Positions 53,083-62,830 of a stretch of DNA of 64,000 bases are shown here, piece after piece. The notes under the pieces are model-generated. The model did not search any database. It saw only the letters and a program-made list of their open reading frames with translations, and was not told the origin of the DNA. Position 1 is the stretch's first letter, and each line of letters starts with the position of its first letter. This DNA comes from CAZEQJ01 sp964514385 (GTDB lineage Bacteria; Bacteroidota; Bacteroidia; Cytophagales; Cyclobacteriaceae), in contig CAZEQJ010000014.1 of the NCBI GenBank assembly GCA_964514385.1, forward strand, positions 12,464 through 76,463, given 5' to 3'. Made by a program: the position numbers and the translations under genes.

Positions 53083-53957
53083 TGTACGAATCAATTACTA
53101 ACTGTCCTGTTTGTAAAAGTGTTAGATTTAAGCACTACCTTATTACAAAGGATCATTTTCTCTCGAAAGAAAGTTTTAATATTTCCAAATGCCAGGAATG
53201 TTCACTGCTCTTTACGAACCCGCGCCCTTCATCAGAAAATATTGGATCATACTACGACTCAGAGGAATACCTGTCTCATAATTCCCGGAGTGGTTTGTTG
53301 GCTTCAATCTATAAAATAATACGTAGACGAAATATTCAACATAAGTATAATATCATTAAATCCAGGGTGCCTAAAGGAAAACTACTTGATGTGGGAGCAG
53401 GTACCGGTTCATTTTTAAACTTTATGCAAACTAAAGGCTGGAAAGTCTACGGCACAGAACCGAATGAAAGCGCACGTAAACAGGCAGTCAGCTCTGGGAT
53501 TAATGTTGTCGAGGATATTGGTAAATTAAACATACCGAAAAAAATGGATGCCATTACGATGTGGCATAGCCTTGAGCATGTGCATAACTTTGACGAAACA
53601 GTACAATACCTTGCCAGTCATCTGAAGAAAAAGGGTAGACTATTTATTGCTGTACCTAACCATGAAAGTCTTGATGCTTCTATCTACAAAGAATACTGGG
53701 CTGCCTGGGATGTGCCCCGCCATCTTTATCATTTCAATGAAAAATCAATAGCAACGTTAGCAAACCTGAATGGGTTAAAACTGAAAGAAAAACTCCCTAT
53801 GAAATTCGATGCCTATTATATATCACTGATGAGTGAGCAATATAAAACAGGGCATAAAAATATATACAAAATGATATTAAATGGCTGGAAATCAAACAGT
53901 TATGGTAAAAAAACCGGTCATTATTCCAGTATGATTTATGTTCTTAAAAAGAAGTAG
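53082..53957 (+). CDS. Class I SAM methyltransferase with N-terminal Cys motif
   Basis: 291 residues. The N-terminus has two Cys pairs (C-P-V-C near 8-11 and C-Q-E-C near 36-39), a probable zinc ribbon. The methyltransferase domain shows L-L-D-V-G-A-G-T-G-S-F-L near 104 (SAM loop) and W-H-S-L-E-H-V near 165, the pattern of the Methyltransf_11/23 group. The target is not evident. It starts in the mnmG stop codon and its own 3' end overlaps the next gene by 20 bp, so the operon continues. Confidence 0.85.
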   Translation: MYESITNCPVCKSVRFKHYLITKDHFLSKESFNISKCQECSLLFTNPRPSSENIGSYYDSEEYLSHNSRSGLLASIYKIIRRRNIQHKYNIIKSRVPKGKLLDVGAGTGSFLNFMQTKGWKVYGTEPNESARKQAVSSGINVVEDIGKLNIPKKMDAITMWHSLEHVHNFDETVQYLASHLKKKGRLFIAVPNHESLDASIYKEYWAAWDVPRHLYHFNEKSIATLANLNGLKLKEKLPMKFDAYYISLMSEQYKTGHKNIYKMILNGWKSNSYGKKTGHYSSMIYVLKKK

Positions 53958-55653
53958 TTTATATACATCTCTACTGTTTCTGATCATCATGTATCTGACA
54001 GTTTTATCCTGTGCAAACAGAGGCTCACCTACCGGAGGCCCAAAAGATACCATTCCTCCAAATCTGGTTCGTTCATATCCTGAAAACCGCACGGTAAACT
54101 TTAGTGAGAAAGAAATTGTACTCGAATTCGATGAATTCATACGTATTAATAATATCACACAAAATCTCCTGATCAATCCAGCCATAGAGGAGTTTGAATA
54201 TGATGTAAAAAAAAGAACGCTGACGATTATTATCCAGGATACACTGGAGGATAATACAACTTACACATTTAATTTCTCAGGAGTAGTCAGCGACATTACG
54301 GAAAATAATAAAGCAGAAAATATTCTGTTGGCCTTAAGTACCGGTTCTTACATCGATTCACTTGAAGTGAATGGTATCGTAATGGTCAATAGCACGCATC
54401 AACCGGCTTCTAAATCATATGTAGGACTATATCCATTTGACTCCGTACGTCTGGATACTATCAAACCATTATACTTTGCTGTGACAGATGAGTATGGTGC
54501 TTACAATATTCCTTACGTAAAACAAGGTAGATATTTTCTCTACACTTTTACTGATGAGAATAATAACCTCAAAATTGATCCAAAAACAGAGGCGTATGGA
54601 TTCCTGATAGATGGAATCGATATTGATACTATTGTATCTTCCGACTTGTATATATACAACGAAGACCTTACGGAATTACGGCTGAATTCAGCACGAACTA
54701 ATGGTAACTACTTCGAAATGAAGTATAACAAAACACTGGATACATTTTTTGTTCTCAACAATACTGATTCACTTCTTTACAGCCTGTATGACGATAATAA
54801 GACTATTCGGTTTTTTAGAAAACCTGGAACAACCTTTGACAGTCTGATGTCCATTACTTTGGCAAGAGATATAGCGGAATACGAAAAAAGGGATACCGTA
54901 TTTGTTCAATTTACGGAAAGTCGCAGGCCTCCCATAGACTTTACAGCGCGGATCACACCTAAATCAACCAGTAAGGTTTATCTGTCTGATTCGTTTCAGG
55001 TTGTGTTTACAAAACCAATATTGAGTATTGATACTGCGTCTATATTTATTGCTTATGACTCAGTTGACCAACAGATCGTAACGGATATTAAAGCAAATTA
55101 TAATCAGACGATGCTTACGTTTAGATTTGATATAGATCCAGAAAAAATAAAGGACACAACACAATCCGACAGCAACAGACTTTTAAGTGGATTAGTCAGT
55201 AAATACAGACCATTTACCATTGAATTGGATTCATCAGCATTTGTTTCTGTTGAAAATGATACATTGCCGCCTGCTTCATTGCGGTACAGCATTATAGACC
55301 CGACCAACAGAGGAATTATTCGTGGTAATTTTATGTGTGACAGTTCGCAGCATTTTATCATACAATTGCTTAATAATTCCTTCGAAGTGAAGCATGAATT
55401 GCTGGATGTCGCAACCTACGTATTTAAAGATGTGGAACCAGGTGAGTATTACCTACGCATCATTCTCGACGATAATAACAACGGAAGGTATGATGATGGG
55501 GACCTTTACAAACTTAAGGAACCAGAAAAGATAATCTTCTACTCCGATAAGATTAATCTTAAGGCAAACTTTGAAATTACGAATAACGATATCTTATATT
55601 TTCCTGTGGATAATCGTGTTGAAAATGTAAAGAATGGGCCGTGGATAAAATGA
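53938..55653 (+). CDS. Ig-like (SbsA/Big_5-type) domain lipoprotein
   Basis: 571 residues. Lipoprotein signal ending L-T-V-L-S-C (Cys25), then G-S-P-T-G-G-P-K-D-T-I-P-P, the typical start of Bacteroidota Ig-like domain lipoproteins. A first Ig-like domain (about 38-140) is followed by a strand-rich region with D-E-N-N-N-L-K-I-D and a similar D-D-N-N-N-G-R-Y-D-D-G-D near 520, which look like Ca2+-binding loops. Cell-surface or outer-membrane role likely. Its 3' end overlaps the left margin of the candidate oriC (a near-match DnaA box at 55640-55648). Confidence 0.85.
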   Translation: MFLKRSSLYTSLLFLIIMYLTVLSCANRGSPTGGPKDTIPPNLVRSYPENRTVNFSEKEIVLEFDEFIRINNITQNLLINPAIEEFEYDVKKRTLTIIIQDTLEDNTTYTFNFSGVVSDITENNKAENILLALSTGSYIDSLEVNGIVMVNSTHQPASKSYVGLYPFDSVRLDTIKPLYFAVTDEYGAYNIPYVKQGRYFLYTFTDENNNLKIDPKTEAYGFLIDGIDIDTIVSSDLYIYNEDLTELRLNSARTNGNYFEMKYNKTLDTFFVLNNTDSLLYSLYDDNKTIRFFRKPGTTFDSLMSITLARDIAEYEKRDTVFVQFTESRRPPIDFTARITPKSTSKVYLSDSFQVVFTKPILSIDTASIFIAYDSVDQQIVTDIKANYNQTMLTFRFDIDPEKIKDTTQSDSNRLLSGLVSKYRPFTIELDSSAFVSVENDTLPPASLRYSIIDPTNRGIIRGNFMCDSSQHFIIQLLNNSFEVKHELLDVATYVFKDVEPGEYYLRIILDDNNNGRYDDGDLYKLKEPEKIIFYSDKINLKANFEITNNDILYFPVDNRVENVKNGPWIK

Positions 55654-55971
55654 TGTTATGCACAGGGCATAGCAATTTCATCTTCAGGCTTCGATGGCGT
55701 GTTAATGGATGTGAATAACCTATACATTATACACTTGATTACTGACATCTCATATGTAGTGAAATAATTCACATCAATTCACATCCGATATCGTAGAAAT
55801 ACATAAACGCCATTAATTCAGACACTTAAATGTGAATAACATATGCATAACTTACATAACATAGAGATAATATTACACAATTCTAAATCACAAGCATTAT
55901 TTAATAAACTTTTCCACTTATTCACATCCTAATAAATATTAACTATCTTATAATCTTTATTTATAAATAAT
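55640..55971. other. Candidate chromosomal replication origin (oriC)
   Basis: The only gene-free stretch over 300 bp. It holds four exact DnaA boxes (TTATNCACA): 55656-55664 (+), 55710-55718 (-), 55831-55839 (-) and 55918-55926 (+), plus one-mismatch copies at 55640-55648, 55765-55773 and 55842-55850. The last box is followed by about 45 bp (55927-55971) with about 11% G+C, a fitting DNA unwinding element. No ORF of any size or tRNA is seen. Two parS sites lie 4 kb away beside mnmG. The dnaA gene is not in the window, and left-hand genes point towards the region, which is a mild objection. Confidence 0.75.
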
Positions 55972-57798
55972 ATGAGGTTAATATTTCTCTTTCTTGTACT
56001 TCTCACGCCATATATCTATTCACAGGATGATACAGAACAGAAAATTGGTATAGCCAATGAATATTTCAATAACAATGAGTTTGATAAGGCGCGAGCGCTA
56101 TATGAGGATCTATTAAATGATAACAGCATCATTACTATAATACATGACAATTATTTTTCCATTCTGCTACAGGATCGCTTGTACCGAAAAGCAGAGCAAT
56201 ATATTAACCGTGTTGTATCCAGTTATCCACAAAATTATGAGTATCGCGTAGATGAAATTTTGTTGTATTATCAACAAAAAGATACAGCAAAAGGAGAAAA
56301 AATAAGAAATATTCTCTTTGACGAAATAATTGACAATAAATATCAGACGCGCCTTGCGGCTACCATCTTCATTCAGAAACAACTCATCGACGATGCCATC
56401 GCTTTACTGCTAAAGAGTCGAAGTCACTGGAGTGAGCAGGATCTTTATGCTCTCGATCTTGCAAATATTTACCGTGCGACTTCACAGACATCCCTGATGC
56501 TGGATGAATATATAAACTATGCACTGACACAGGAAGGAGCGGAAAATTATGTGATCAGGATGCTGGGAAACAGCCTTCAGACCAATGACGATCTTGATCT
56601 TTTCGAACGAAAGCTTTATCAGGTATCACAGAAAAACGCCGGGAATAATACCATTTCAGAATTGTTGATATGGACACAGCTGCAAAAAGGAAATTATTAT
56701 GGGGCCTTCATTCAGGCCAGATCTATTGACAGACGCAATAAATCGAACGGTCAGCGCTCACTTGAGATCGGTTTGATTGCCTTGAACAATAAAGACTACG
56801 AGAATGCCATCCGCATTTTTGAATATGTTTCGGAAAGCTTTCCAAATACCATCAATTATTTATATGCCAAGCGATACTTGATCAATGCCAGGGAAGCAAT
56901 GGTAAAAAATACCCTCCCGGTGGATAAGGATGAAATCCAGAAACTGATCGATAGCTATGATGCCCTGATCACAGAAGTCGGCTACAAATTTGAATCCATG
57001 GACATAATAAAGGATAAGGCCAACTTGTATGCTTTTTATCTTAATGATCTCGAAGAAGCTGTGAAGCTTCTCAATTTCATTATTCGATCAGGCTATGCCA
57101 ATCAACGTCTCACAAGCGAGTGTAAAATGATGCTGGGCGATATTTATCTACTAAAAAAGGAACCATGGGAATCAGCTCTCATTTATGCGCAGGTTGAAAA
57201 AGCATTGAATGATTCACCCCTGGCATATGAAGCAAAGCTAAAGCTTGCCAAATTATACTATTATAAATCCGAGTTTAAACTGGCAAAGGATAACCTGGAT
57301 ATCCTAAAGCAGGCTGCTCAGCGAGATATTGCGAATGACGCCATAGAGCTTAGCCTCTTGATTCAGGATAATTATATTGAAGATATAGATTCACTGAACC
57401 AGGCATTGACAACATTCGCTGATATTGATCTACTCCTCTTTGAAAATAAAACCGAGCAGGCATTACTCGAACTTAATACCTTTGAAGAAAAATATCCGCA
57501 ACATTCGTTGATTGACGAAGTATATTTCAGGCAAGCTGAAATTCTGACCAAAAAGGGAGAATATGAACTCGCCAAATCAAAATATGAATATATCCTGGAA
57601 AATTATTCCTACGACATACTCGCTGATGATGCCCAGTTTGCCATCGCAGAGATTTACGAATATTTTATCAGGGATAAACAAATGGCAATGGACGCCTATG
57701 AAAAAATCCTGACCAATCATGCGGGAAGTATTTTTACAGCAGAAGCACGCAAAAAATACAGAAAACTGAGGGGAGATATACTGGAACCAGATTTATAA
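55972..57798 (+). CDS. Tetratricopeptide-repeat protein
   Basis: 608 residues with a signal peptide (about 1-17, ending I-Y-S-Q) and tandem TPR-like helices from 25 to the end (for example A-N-E-Y-F-N-N-N-E-F-D-K-A-R-A-L-Y; the last are clear TPR, A-D-D-A-Q-F-A-I-A-E-I-Y). TPR proteins of this size in Bacteroidota mostly serve as periplasmic scaffolds. No named family. It is the first gene right of the candidate oriC and its stop overlaps the next start by one base. Confidence 0.85.
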   Translation: MRLIFLFLVLLTPYIYSQDDTEQKIGIANEYFNNNEFDKARALYEDLLNDNSIITIIHDNYFSILLQDRLYRKAEQYINRVVSSYPQNYEYRVDEILLYYQQKDTAKGEKIRNILFDEIIDNKYQTRLAATIFIQKQLIDDAIALLLKSRSHWSEQDLYALDLANIYRATSQTSLMLDEYINYALTQEGAENYVIRMLGNSLQTNDDLDLFERKLYQVSQKNAGNNTISELLIWTQLQKGNYYGAFIQARSIDRRNKSNGQRSLEIGLIALNNKDYENAIRIFEYVSESFPNTINYLYAKRYLINAREAMVKNTLPVDKDEIQKLIDSYDALITEVGYKFESMDIIKDKANLYAFYLNDLEEAVKLLNFIIRSGYANQRLTSECKMMLGDIYLLKKEPWESALIYAQVEKALNDSPLAYEAKLKLAKLYYYKSEFKLAKDNLDILKQAAQRDIANDAIELSLLIQDNYIEDIDSLNQALTTFADIDLLLFENKTEQALLELNTFEEKYPQHSLIDEVYFRQAEILTKKGEYELAKSKYEYILENYSYDILADDAQFAIAEIYEYFIRDKQMAMDAYEKILTNHAGSIFTAEARKKYRKLRGDILEPDL

Positions 57799-58766
57799 TG
57801 CAATATAGATGGGGTATTTTAGCTACGGGAAAAATCGCCGGCAAATTTGCAGAGGCGCTATCTACCGTTGAGGAAGCTGAAAAATTTGCGATCGCTTCGC
57901 GATCGTTACAAAAAGCACAGCAATTTGCCTCTAAATATCAATTTACAAGAGCGTATGGCTCTTATGAAGAATTACTGCGCGACCCGGAAGTAGATATCGT
58001 CTACATTGCCACTCCACATCATGCACATGTACAGTGGTCTGCAGAGGCTCTTCAAAATAACAAACATGTACTAAGTGAAAAACCCCTTGGCCTGAGCTAT
58101 TCCAGTGTGTCTGACCTGCTCGATTTTGCCCAGTCTTCCGGTAACTTTTTCATGGAAGCCTTATGGACACGTTTTATACCATCCTTTAAAAAAGCTGCCG
58201 ATTGGCACGCTTCCGGAAAAATAGGTGAAATAAAAACCATAATCGCCGATTTCGGGTTTCGTGCATCCTTTGATCCGCAAGCAAGATTGTTTAATAAATC
58301 GCTGGGTGGTGGCGCTCTTCTCGATATAGGTATTTATCCTCTTTTTCTGGCACATCATTTTTTGGGTAAACCAGATCAAATCCTGGCGTCATCAATTTTT
58401 GGCGAAACAGGAATAGATGAATCAACACAGGCAATACTTCGATATCCTAATGCCATCGCCACGATACAATGTACACTGGTTGCTTCTACACCTGTTGAAG
58501 CTCACATCAATGGCACAGCAGGTAGCATTACCATTCATGGCAAATGGCATGAACCTACTAAATCCAGTCTTTATGACGTAAACGGCAACGTTACCGATAC
58601 CTTTTCCTTTTCGCCGATATGCAACGGATATGAATATGAAATCATGGAAGTACATCAATGCCTGAACCAAGGCAGGACGGAGAGCACGTTATTTCCGGTT
58701 GCATCCAGCCGTGAACTTTTCACGTTATTACAAGGCGTAATGGTTGCAGCCGGGATCAGCTACTAA
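57798..58766 (+). CDS. Gfo/Idh/MocA family oxidoreductase
   Basis: 322 residues. N-terminal Rossmann fold with W-G-I-L-A-T-G-K-I-A-G-K-F and the family's second mark A-T-P-H-H-A-H-V, then the catalytic-region E-K-P-L-G (Lys of the E-K-P motif near residue 95); C-terminal alpha/beta domain with G-G-G-A-L-L-D-I-G-I-Y. Such enzymes oxidise or reduce sugars and inositols with NAD(P). Substrate unknown. It starts in the TPR gene's stop codon. Confidence 0.9.
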   Translation: MQYRWGILATGKIAGKFAEALSTVEEAEKFAIASRSLQKAQQFASKYQFTRAYGSYEELLRDPEVDIVYIATPHHAHVQWSAEALQNNKHVLSEKPLGLSYSSVSDLLDFAQSSGNFFMEALWTRFIPSFKKAADWHASGKIGEIKTIIADFGFRASFDPQARLFNKSLGGGALLDIGIYPLFLAHHFLGKPDQILASSIFGETGIDESTQAILRYPNAIATIQCTLVASTPVEAHINGTAGSITIHGKWHEPTKSSLYDVNGNVTDTFSFSPICNGYEYEIMEVHQCLNQGRTESTLFPVASSRELFTLLQGVMVAAGISY

Positions 58767-58788
58767 GAATTTACATATAGATAATTAG

Positions 58789-58800
58789 TATGCATGCATA
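58789..58800. promoter_or_regulatory. Palindromic operator candidate for the MarR regulator
   Basis: TATGCATGCATA, a perfect 12-bp palindrome 21 bp before the MarR-type ATG, where autoregulation of such genes usually occurs. Binding by the downstream MarR protein is inferred from context alone. Confidence 0.45.
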
Positions 58801-58821
58801 ACATTTTTTAATTTTATCGTT

Positions 58822-59292
58822 ATGAAGAAAGAAGAGACGGTAGATTATCATATCAAAGCATTGTGGCATGCCATTGCAAGGATGTATAATCTTCATGCAG
58901 CTAAATATGACAGTACCTATACTATTGGATATGTACTATTAAATATTGAGCATGAGGGAACACTGGCAACGAAAGTTGCCCCAAAATTAGGGTTAGAACC
59001 CCGATCACTTACCCGTATCCTGAAGTCGATGGAAGACCTCGGACTGATTTACAGGGAAACTGATCAGCATGACAGACGCAAGGTATGGATAAAACTCACA
59101 GATGAGGGCAGGCATAAACGTCAGTTCTCAAGAGAAGCAGTCTTGGGTTTTAATACAACCGTATATGAAAAAATCCCGGAGAAGAAGCTGCAGACATTTT
59201 TTGAAGTAATGAATGCTATACGCCATATAATAAATGACCAGATGTATCACATTAAAGAACAAAAACTAGTTGATGAAAAAGCATATTCGTAA
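58822..59292 (+). CDS. MarR-family transcriptional regulator
   Basis: 156 residues with the winged helix in the middle: recognition-helix region L-G-L-E-P-R-S-L-T-R-I-L-K-S-M-E-D-L-G-L and the wing D-Q-H-D-R-R-K-V-W-I-K-L-T. Flanking helices serve for dimerisation. It overlaps the fadN-like gene by 20 bp, so it leads the fatty-acid oxidation operon and probably represses it until a fatty acyl-CoA or related ligand appears. That role is inferred from position. Confidence 0.92.
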   Translation: MKKEETVDYHIKALWHAIARMYNLHAAKYDSTYTIGYVLLNIEHEGTLATKVAPKLGLEPRSLTRILKSMEDLGLIYRETDQHDRRKVWIKLTDEGRHKRQFSREAVLGFNTTVYEKIPEKKLQTFFEVMNAIRHIINDQMYHIKEQKLVDEKAYS

Positions 59293-61648
59293 AGCTGTTG
59301 TCCTGGGATCAGGAATAATGGGTTCCCGTATCGCCTGCCATTTTGCCAATGTTGGCGTACAGGTAACATTGCTGGATATTGTCGATCCCAAGCTGGATAA
59401 GGATGAAAAAGACGAGGCCAAACGCAATCGTATCGTAAACGATTCGCTACAGGCAGCCCTAAAGTCAAACCCCAGTCCAATTTATCATAAGGGTTTTGCC
59501 TCCCGCATAACGACGGGAAATTTTGAAGATCATCTCGATGCTTGTAAGGAGGCTGACTGGATTATCGAAGCTGTGATAGAGAACCTTGATATTAAAAAAT
59601 CTCTTTTTGAAAAGGTAGAAAAACACAGAAAACCAGGGACACTTATTTCATCCAATACATCGGGTATTCCGATACAAATGATGCTGGAAGGAAGGTCCGA
59701 CGATTTCAAAAAGCATTTTTGTGGTACTCATTTTTTTAATCCACCACGATATCTGCGACTGCTGGAGATAATTCCGACTTCACATACCGACCCGGCGGTT
59801 GTTGATTTCTTTATGGCTTATGGAAGCAAATATCTTGGCAAAACAACCGTATTATGTAAAGATACACCAGCTTTCATTGCCAACAGAGTAGGTATCTATT
59901 CCATCTTGAAGGTGGTTGAAGCCATGCAGGAACTAGACCTCAACGTTGACCAGATTGATAAACTTACAGGTCCGGTTATTGGAAGGCCCAAGTCAGCTAC
60001 ATTCCGTACCTCAGACGTCGTCGGACTTGACACACTTATTAAAGTAGCGGAAGGATTATACGAGAACCTAACGGAGGATGAGTCCCGTGATACGTTCCGA
60101 CTCCCTGATGTCGTCAAAAAGCTTCAGGACAACAACTGGCTGGGAGATAAAACAGGTCAGGGTTTTTACAAAAAAATAAAGAAAGACGGGAAATCTGAAA
60201 TCTTAACCCTTGATCTCAAAAGCCTGGAATATAAACCGAAACAGAAGGCCAGCTTTGATACACTTGAGGCCACAAAGCCTATCGATCAGTTGAAACCCAG
60301 AATACCTGTTTTGTTGTCTGGTAAGGATAAAGCCGGTGACTTTTACAGAAAAAGCTTTTACAGCCTTTTTTCATATGTCACCTATCGCTTACCGGAAATT
60401 GCAGACCACCTTTATCAGATTGATGATGCATTGAGAGCCGGGTTTGGATGGGAACTTGGTCCATTTGAGACATGGGACGCTGCAGGTATTGAAAAGACGG
60501 TCAAAACAATGAAAGATGCGGGATATAATCTCGCTCCCTGGCTGGATGAAATGCTGGATGCCGGCCACACATCATTTTATAAAATTGAAGACGGGAAGAA
60601 GTCATACTACGACATCAGTACGCGAGCCTATAAACCAATACCCGGACAGGATGCTTTCATCATCCTGGAAAACATACAGAACCAGAAAATCTGGTCCAAT
60701 GCGGGCGTATCCATCTATGACATAGGAGAAGGCATACTCAACATCGAGTTTCATACAAAAATGAATACCATTGGTACCGAAATTTTCGAGGGTATTCATC
60801 GCGGTCTAGATCTTGCTGAGGAAAAATATGATGGAGTAGTGCTAGCCAACAATGGTACAAACTTCTCGGCCGGAGCAAATCTGGGTCTCATTTTTATGTA
60901 TGCCATTGAACAGGAATACGATGAAATTGACTTTATGGTCAGACAATTTCAGCGTACTACCATGCGACTTCGTTATTCATCTATACCCGTCGTAGTAGCT
61001 CCCCATGGCCTTACCCTGGGAGGCGGTTGCGAACTGACACTCCATGCCGACCATGTACAGGCAGCAGCAGAGACGTATATCGGACTAGTGGAAGTCGGTG
61101 TAGGTCTGATTCCGGGAGGAGGAGGTACCAAGGAGATGACACTTCGGGTATCAGATCGTCTGGAAGAGGGAGATGTTGAATTGAATGCTTTGCAAAACAC
61201 CTTTATGAATATTGCGATGGGCAAAGTGGCAACCTCTGCTGAAGAAGCCCGCGACATGCATTTCATACGTAAACGGGATGGTGTGACGGTGCACCCGGAC
61301 AGAAGAATAGCTGATGCCAAAGCAAATGCAATGTTGCTGGCCCAGGAAGGATATACTATGCCGGCACAACGCACGGATATTAAGGTACAGGGTAAAACAG
61401 GTATAGCCATGTTCCTGGCCGGAATGGAGGGGATGCGACTTGGAAATTATATTTCCGACCATGATAAGAAAATTGCTTCAAAAATAGCCTATATCATGTC
61501 GGGAGGAGATTTGTCATATCCTCAAATGGTATCAGAACAATACCTGCTTGATTTAGAGCGTGAAGCATTTCTTTCCCTAACCGGAGAAAAGAAAACGCTG
61601 GAGCGTATGCAGGCCATTATCAGAGGAGGTAAACCATTAAGAAATTAA
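59273..61648 (+). CDS. fadN: FadN-type 3-hydroxyacyl-CoA dehydrogenase / enoyl-CoA hydratase
   Basis: 792 residues, bifunctional beta-oxidation enzyme. The dehydrogenase half comes first: V-L-G-S-G-I-M-G-S-R-I-A-C-H-F near 11-25 (NAD loop), C-G-T-H-F-F-N-P-P near 150 with the active His. The hydratase/crotonase half follows from about 480: N-F-S-A-G-A-N-L, G-L-T-L-G-G-G-C-E-L and the catalytic Glu region E-V-G-V-G-L-I-P-G-G-G-G. This order (dehydrogenase first) matches Bacillus FadN, not E. coli FadB. ATG at 59273 is used; a TTG three bases before is less likely. Confidence 0.93.
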   Translation: MKKHIRKAVVLGSGIMGSRIACHFANVGVQVTLLDIVDPKLDKDEKDEAKRNRIVNDSLQAALKSNPSPIYHKGFASRITTGNFEDHLDACKEADWIIEAVIENLDIKKSLFEKVEKHRKPGTLISSNTSGIPIQMMLEGRSDDFKKHFCGTHFFNPPRYLRLLEIIPTSHTDPAVVDFFMAYGSKYLGKTTVLCKDTPAFIANRVGIYSILKVVEAMQELDLNVDQIDKLTGPVIGRPKSATFRTSDVVGLDTLIKVAEGLYENLTEDESRDTFRLPDVVKKLQDNNWLGDKTGQGFYKKIKKDGKSEILTLDLKSLEYKPKQKASFDTLEATKPIDQLKPRIPVLLSGKDKAGDFYRKSFYSLFSYVTYRLPEIADHLYQIDDALRAGFGWELGPFETWDAAGIEKTVKTMKDAGYNLAPWLDEMLDAGHTSFYKIEDGKKSYYDISTRAYKPIPGQDAFIILENIQNQKIWSNAGVSIYDIGEGILNIEFHTKMNTIGTEIFEGIHRGLDLAEEKYDGVVLANNGTNFSAGANLGLIFMYAIEQEYDEIDFMVRQFQRTTMRLRYSSIPVVVAPHGLTLGGGCELTLHADHVQAAAETYIGLVEVGVGLIPGGGGTKEMTLRVSDRLEEGDVELNALQNTFMNIAMGKVATSAEEARDMHFIRKRDGVTVHPDRRIADAKANAMLLAQEGYTMPAQRTDIKVQGKTGIAMFLAGMEGMRLGNYISDHDKKIASKIAYIMSGGDLSYPQMVSEQYLLDLEREAFLSLTGEKKTLERMQAIIRGGKPLRN

Positions 61649-61652
61649 AATT

Positions 61653-62828
61653 ATGAATGCTTATATAATCAAAGGATATAGAACAGCTGTAGGAAAAGCC
61701 AAAAAAGGCGGCTTTCGATTTACGCGACCTGACGACCTGGCAAAGGAGGTTATCCAGCATCTCATTAAAGATGTAAATATTGACCCCAGACAGGTAGATG
61801 ACCTCATTGTAGGTAATGCAGTGCCTGAAGCAGAGCAGGGCATGCAGATAGGCAGAATGATTTCACTTCTCTCATTATCTGAAGATGTACCGGGTATGGT
61901 CATCAACCGATATTGTGGTTCGGGTGTCGAGGCGATCAATATAGCCAGTGCACGTATTCATGCGGGCATGGCAGATTGTATAATCGCCGGAGGCACCGAG
62001 TCGATGTCGCTAGTACCCATGACAGGCTGGAGAACCGCATTAAATTATGATATAGCAACGAATAATCCGGACTATTACAGCGGCATGGGAATAACCGCAG
62101 AAATGGTTTCTAAGAAATACAACATTTCACGTGAAGATCAGGATCAGTTTTCCCTTCGTTCACACCAGCGGGCTATCAATGCAATAAAGGAAGGCTATTT
62201 CCAGTCCGAGATAGTACCGGTAAATGTGACAGAAACTTATATAAACGAAGAAGGTAAAAAAGCTACCCGAAGCTTTACAGTGAATACAGATGAAGGACCA
62301 CGTGCCGATACAAACCTTGAAGCACTTTCAAAACTGCGTCCGGTATTTGCTCAGGATGGCTCTGTTACCGCAGGTAATTCCTCACAGACATCAGATGGTG
62401 CAGCTTTTGTGCTGGTAGTATCCGAAAATTTCATCAAGCAAAACAACCTCGAGCCTATTGCCCGTCTGATGTCGTATCAGGTAGCAGGAGTAGAACCCCG
62501 GATCATGGGAATAGGTCCGGTAAAAGCTATTCCAAAGGCATTGGAAAAAGCGGGATTGTCACTGGGTCAGATAGACCTTATTGAACTCAACGAAGCCTTT
62601 GCTGCTCAGGCATTGGCGGTATCACGGGAATTGGGTATAAATGAAGATATCCTGAATGTCAACGGTGGGGCAATTGCCCTTGGTCATCCGCTGGGATGTA
62701 CGGGTGCGAAACTTTCCGTACAGCTATTCAATGAGCTGGAAAGAAGAAATAAGAAATATGGAATGGTAACAGCCTGTGTCGGTGGAGGCCAGGGAGTTGC
62801 CGGAATCTTTGAAATGTTAAAAAATTAA
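61653..62828 (+). CDS. fadA: Acetyl-CoA acyltransferase (3-ketoacyl-CoA thiolase)
   Basis: 391 residues, usual thiolase size. The nucleophilic Cys lies in N-R-Y-C-G-S-G-V-E-A; G-G-A-I-A-L-G-H-P-L-G-C-T-G-A-K and T-A-C-V-G-G-G-Q-G hold the general-base His and second Cys. Catalyses thiolytic release of acetyl-CoA, the last step of beta-oxidation. It starts four bases after fadN. Confidence 0.96.
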   Translation: MNAYIIKGYRTAVGKAKKGGFRFTRPDDLAKEVIQHLIKDVNIDPRQVDDLIVGNAVPEAEQGMQIGRMISLLSLSEDVPGMVINRYCGSGVEAINIASARIHAGMADCIIAGGTESMSLVPMTGWRTALNYDIATNNPDYYSGMGITAEMVSKKYNISREDQDQFSLRSHQRAINAIKEGYFQSEIVPVNVTETYINEEGKKATRSFTVNTDEGPRADTNLEALSKLRPVFAQDGSVTAGNSSQTSDGAAFVLVVSENFIKQNNLEPIARLMSYQVAGVEPRIMGIGPVKAIPKALEKAGLSLGQIDLIELNEAFAAQALAVSRELGINEDILNVNGGAIALGHPLGCTGAKLSVQLFNELERRNKKYGMVTACVGGGQGVAGIFEMLKN

Positions 62829-62830
62829 AA

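Noticed and set aside
62123..62138. parS-like TTTCACGTGAA in the thiolase gene
   Set aside because: Only the 11-bp core fits; five of sixteen positions differ from the parS consensus.
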